DNA from: Pseudomonadota bacterium
GTDB lineage: Bacteria > Pseudomonadota > Alphaproteobacteria > Rhizobiales > Devosiaceae
Reading direction: 5' to 3'
Assembly (NCBI GenBank): GCA_023388175.1
Contig: JAEWGT010000008.1
Location: 124,001-188,000, forward strand
Length of the DNA stretch: 64,000 bases
The position numbers were made by a program, and so were the translations under genes. Within the stretch, counting starts at the first letter, position 1. Each line of letters begins with the position of its first letter. Below the pieces are notes generated by a model. The model saw nothing but the letters and a program-made list of their open reading frames with translations. It did not search any database and had not been told where the DNA came from. Shown here one piece after another: positions 61,064 through 64,000 of this stretch.

Positions 61064-62809
61064 ATGGATATCTTCGCCCTTTTCACCACCCGGGTCATCG
61101 AGGCCCTGCGTGCCGACTATCCCGAGCTGGACGATGCCCTGCTCGCGCGCGTCGTGGTGGAGCCCCCGCGAGATGCTGCTCATGGCGACCTTTCGACCAA
61201 TGCGGCCATGGTGGTGGCCAAGCCGCTGGGCAAAAATCCGCGTGAGCTGGCGGTTGCACTGGCGGGCCGTTTCGCTCATGCGCCCGATGTTGAATCGGTC
61301 GAGGTTGCCGGTCCCGGCTTCATCAATTTCCGGCTCTCCAATGCCATCTGGCATCAGGTGCTCAAGGCCGTCGGCGCGCAGGGCGAAAATTACGGGCGCT
61401 CCGATATCGGCAAGGGCGAACGCGTCAATGTGGAATTCGTCTCGGCCAACCCGACCGGCCCGATGCATGTGGGCCATACCCGTGGCGCTGTGTTCGGTGA
61501 CGCGCTGGCCTCGCTCATGGCCTGGTCGGGTTACGATGTGACACGCGAATATTACATCAATGACACGGGCGGCCAGACCATCATTCTGGGTCGCTCCGCC
61601 ATGCTGCGGTATCGTGAGGCCTTGGGCGAAACCATTGAAATTCCGTCCGGTTTCTATCCGGGCGAATATCTGGTTTCGGTGGGACAGGCGCTGGCGGCAG
61701 AGCATGGCCGCACGCTGCTCGATCTGCCGGAAGACGAAGCGGTGCTCATCGCCCGTGAGGCCGCGCTGGCTGCCATGATGGTGCTGATCAAGGCGGACCT
61801 TGCCCAGCTCAATATCCATCATGACGTGTTCTTTTCCGAACGTCAGCTCCATGGCGCGGGAGGCGACATCGAAAAGACCCTGGCCTGGCTGCGCGAAGAA
61901 GGCATGGTTTATGAGGGCCGGCTCGAAGCCCCGAAGGGCAAGACGCCCGAAGATTGGGAAGACCGCGAGCAGACGCTGTTCCGCGCCAAGGATTATGGTG
62001 ACGATACTGACCGCGCGCTGATCAAGTCGGACGGCTCCTACACCTATTTCGCTGCCGACATTGCCTATCACCGCAACAAATATCTGCGCGGCTTCAAGCA
62101 TATGGTCAATGTGCTCGGCGCCGACCATTCCGGCTATGTGAAGCGCCTGCAGGCGGCGGTGAAGGCCGTTTCGCATGGCGAGGCCGATATCGACGTGCGT
62201 ATCTGCCAGCTCGTCCGGCTGCTCAAGAATGGCGAGCCGTTCAAGATGAGCAAGCGCTCGGGCGATCTCGTGACGCTGTCCGATGTGGTCGAGGAAGTCG
62301 GGTCCGATGCAACGCGCTTCATGCTGCTGTTCCGGCGCAATGATGCGTCGATGGACTTCGATTTCGCGCTGGTCAAGGAACAGACCCGCGACAATCCGGT
62401 ATTCTATGTTCAGTATGCCCATGCCCGCGCCTGCTCGATCTTCCGCACGGCCGGACGTGACATGCCCGATCTCGATTTTTCGGCCGCTGCCTTGGCGGGA
62501 GCAGATGTCGAGCGGCTGGGCAGCCCTGCAGACATCGAGCTGATCCGGCTTTTGGGGGCGTGGCCGCGCACCGTCGCTGCGGCGGCCCTTGCCCATGAGC
62601 CGCATCGCATCGCCTTTTATGTCCATGAACTGGCGGCGGCCTTCCACGGCTTCTGGGCCAAGGGAAAGGATGATCATGATTTACGATTTGTTAACCTCTC
62701 GGACGCGAATTTGACGCTTGCTCGACTCGCGCTGGTCGATGCGGTACGTCAGGTTCTCCGCAATGGTTTGGGGATTCTGGGAGTCAGCGCGCCCGAGGAG
62801 CTTTCATAA
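61064..62809 (+). CDS. argS: Arginyl-tRNA synthetase
   Basis: A 581-residue class I synthetase. It has an N-terminal Add1 domain ([23 protein letters not shown]), HIGH as [19 protein letters not shown], and a KMSKS-like region [21 protein letters not shown]. The anticodon-binding DALR domain closes with [32 protein letters not shown]. The start at 61064 gives the classical [15 protein letters not shown] opening. The SPOR-type gene follows after 74 bp. Confidence 0.97.
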   Translation: MDIFALFTTRVIEALRADYPELDDALLARVVVEPPRDAAHGDLSTNAAMVVAKPLGKNPRELAVALAGRFAHAPDVESVEVAGPGFINFRLSNAIWHQVLKAVGAQGENYGRSDIGKGERVNVEFVSANPTGPMHVGHTRGAVFGDALASLMAWSGYDVTREYYINDTGGQTIILGRSAMLRYREALGETIEIPSGFYPGEYLVSVGQALAAEHGRTLLDLPEDEAVLIAREAALAAMMVLIKADLAQLNIHHDVFFSERQLHGAGGDIEKTLAWLREEGMVYEGRLEAPKGKTPEDWEDREQTLFRAKDYGDDTDRALIKSDGSYTYFAADIAYHRNKYLRGFKHMVNVLGADHSGYVKRLQAAVKAVSHGEADIDVRICQLVRLLKNGEPFKMSKRSGDLVTLSDVVEEVGSDATRFMLLFRRNDASMDFDFALVKEQTRDNPVFYVQYAHARACSIFRTAGRDMPDLDFSAAALAGADVERLGSPADIELIRLLGAWPRTVAAAALAHEPHRIAFYVHELAAAFHGFWAKGKDDHDLRFVNLSDANLTLARLALVDAVRQVLRNGLGILGVSAPEELS

Positions 62810-62883
62810 TTCGGGCGCATTGGTGTGAACACTCGCGGGCCGGTCCTTGACAGGGCTGTTCCATATTAAAGGGGCGCTGCCAG

Positions 62884-64000
62884 ATGACGTCAGCGAAACC
62901 GCAATCAATGGCCGCACAGACTGAAGCACCCGACGACCTTATTGCCGAACTCGCCCGGCTGATGGCCGATGATGCGCGTTCGGATCAGGGAACTCGCGCG
63001 CCTGCGCCTGCCGGCGACAAGCCAGCTCCAGTGCGCATTCCCGGTTTCGAGGAGCCTGCGGCCCCGTCTGCAAGTGCTGCGCCTGTGCGCATTCCCGGCA
63101 ATGCTTCGGATGCCAAGGCAGATTCGCAATCTGATCCTTACCGGTTCGATCTTGCATTCAGCCAGTTTGCTGGCCGTGCATCGAACCCAGCCACGCCGCT
63201 GCCGCCGCGCGTAGAGCCGGTGGTCGCCGCTGAACCTGTTGCCGTGGCTGAGCCGTTTCAAGCAGTCGAGACGCCCAAGCCGATTGCGCCAGTCCCGGAG
63301 ACCGATGCGCTCGATTTTGACGGGCTTGCCGACCTCATTGCCGCAGAGTTGGCAAGTGATCTCACCCCCGCCGAGCCGCTGCCCGTTGCTAAGGGGCCTG
63401 AGCGCGGTGAAGACAATTTTGGCGTGCCACCGGTCTTTGGCCTCGGTGCGCCTGGCGGCGGCGAGGCTCACGAACCAGCAACCGTCGTTTCGGTGCCCGA
63501 GCCGGTTGAGCCCGAGAGTGCGCCTGTTCAAGTCGCGCCCCAACCAGAACCCGAACCCGAACCCGAATTCGTCCCTGAACCGCTGGTCGCAGCGCCTGGG
63601 CCGGGACAGTCTGACGCGCTGGCCGACATCGAGCGGCTGATTGCACCGGTGGTGCAGCGCCGCGAGGACGAGGTGGCTCCTGTCCGTGCGCCCAGTCCGG
63701 CGCTGCGCAGTCTTGCAACGCCCACCCTTCCGGTTGTCGAGCCGATGGTCGAGGCCCCGGTTCATGCGAGGCAGGCTGCAGAGCCCGGTTCGATTGATGA
63801 CGCCATCCTCGCTGCGGCTGCGGCAACGGGCGCGCGTATTGACTGGGTTGACGCCGAACGCGATGCGGATTTTGCGGCACCCGAGGACACCGATGCGGTA
63901 ACGCCAAGGCCGCGCCGCCAGTTTGGGATGTCCCGGGCGGTTGTGGGCCCGCTGGTTGCTGTGGGATTGCTGGCTGTTGCCGGCTTTGGCCTCTATTGGG
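62884..64000 (+). CDS. SPOR-type protein, N-terminal part (cut by the window end)
   Basis: The reading frame is open to the last base (372 complete codons, no stop). It starts MTSAKPQSMAAQTEAPDDLIAELARLMADD. A long cytoplasmic Pro/Ala/Glu-rich linker follows, with repeated pieces such as APVRIPG (twice) and an EPEPEPE run. Short acidic helices recur (LDFDGLADLIAAELASDL; DALADIERLIAPVV; SIDDAILAAAAA). A single transmembrane helix stands at the edge (SRAVVGPLVAVGLLAVAGFGLYW). The missing C-terminus should carry a peptidoglycan-binding SPOR domain, judging from the argS context and the single-pass layout. SPOR proteins mark septal peptidoglycan. The SPOR domain itself is not seen. Confidence 0.78.
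   Translation, partial: MTSAKPQSMAAQTEAPDDLIAELARLMADDARSDQGTRAPAPAGDKPAPVRIPGFEEPAAPSASAAPVRIPGNASDAKADSQSDPYRFDLAFSQFAGRASNPATPLPPRVEPVVAAEPVAVAEPFQAVETPKPIAPVPETDALDFDGLADLIAAELASDLTPAEPLPVAKGPERGEDNFGVPPVFGLGAPGGGEAHEPATVVSVPEPVEPESAPVQVAPQPEPEPEPEFVPEPLVAAPGPGQSDALADIERLIAPVVQRREDEVAPVRAPSPALRSLATPTLPVVEPMVEAPVHARQAAEPGSIDDAILAAAAATGARIDWVDAERDADFAAPEDTDAVTPRPRRQFGMSRAVVGPLVAVGLLAVAGFGLYW

Noticed and set aside
60956..62677. A 573-codon antisense frame within argS
   Set aside because: Same reasoning: full overlap with a complete ArgS and no domain content.
1..64000. CRISPR arrays, insertion sequences or prophage
   Set aside because: No regularly spaced direct repeats, transposase or phage structural genes were found; the only repeats are short palindromic intergenic elements.

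Overview
The window is a chromosomal segment of a high-GC alphaproteobacterium. A member of the Hyphomicrobiales, probably Devosia-like (Devosiaceae), is the best guess. This rests on a tolC-popZ-valS block, a dgt-argS-SPOR-protein block, an AapJQMP amino-acid importer, an ExoR-like Sel1 protein, an NDUFS4-like complex I accessory subunit, and many short paired-palindrome intergenic repeats of the rhizobial type. The assignment is inferred from gene content, not from a marker search. There are no rRNA genes, phage, transposase, integrase or CRISPR array. Six tRNA genes are present: Glu(TTC), Glu(CTC), Arg(TCT), Pro(TGG), Asn(GTT) and Cys(GCA).

Left part (1-13.5 kb). The right edge of a flagellar locus (FliK-type C-terminus and a stand-alone FlhB C-terminal-like protein) is followed by single-gene units: a DUF2076 protein, a SleB-like lipoprotein, MTA/SAH nucleosidase, two convergent MFS carriers, a VWA protein translationally coupled to a membrane J-domain protein, a Gre-type factor, a cold-shock protein, an ArsR regulator, a hemolysin III-like protein, a twin cold-shock-domain protein with a DUF192 lipoprotein, glyoxalase I and an M15-type peptidase.

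Sugar island (14.9-25.0 kb). A LacI-family repressor is divergent from a complete carbohydrate ABC importer (binding protein, two permeases, ATPase). Four enzymes follow in the same direction: two xylose-isomerase-like TIM barrels alternating with two Gfo/Idh/MocA oxidoreductases. Two near-palindromic operators lie between repressor and transporter. The four-enzyme set matches in kind, though not provably in function, an oxidation-elimination-hydration-reduction route through a 3-keto sugar, as known for levoglucosan. This is the most interesting metabolic unit in the window.

Middle (25-48.5 kb). TraB/GumN protein, NDUFS4-like protein, PAP2 phosphatase, cystathionine beta-lyase and the aapJQMP importer come first. 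A second, diverged AapJ-like binding protein sits behind a strong terminator. Then come cls-alaX, cysteine synthase, photolyase, an SRPBCC protein coupled to a fosmidomycin-resistance-type MFS protein, a LuxR-HTH/alpha-beta-hydrolase fusion, a large secreted VWA protein, and mobA-benE.

Right part (48.5-64 kb). This is mostly housekeeping: TolC-type outer-membrane protein, PopZ-like polar organiser, ValS, an MsbA-like exporter, an ExoR-like Sel1 protein with an unusually structured leader, exonuclease III with a family VIII esterase, ErpA, dGTPase, ArgS, and the start of a proline/glutamate-rich SPOR-type protein cut by the window end.
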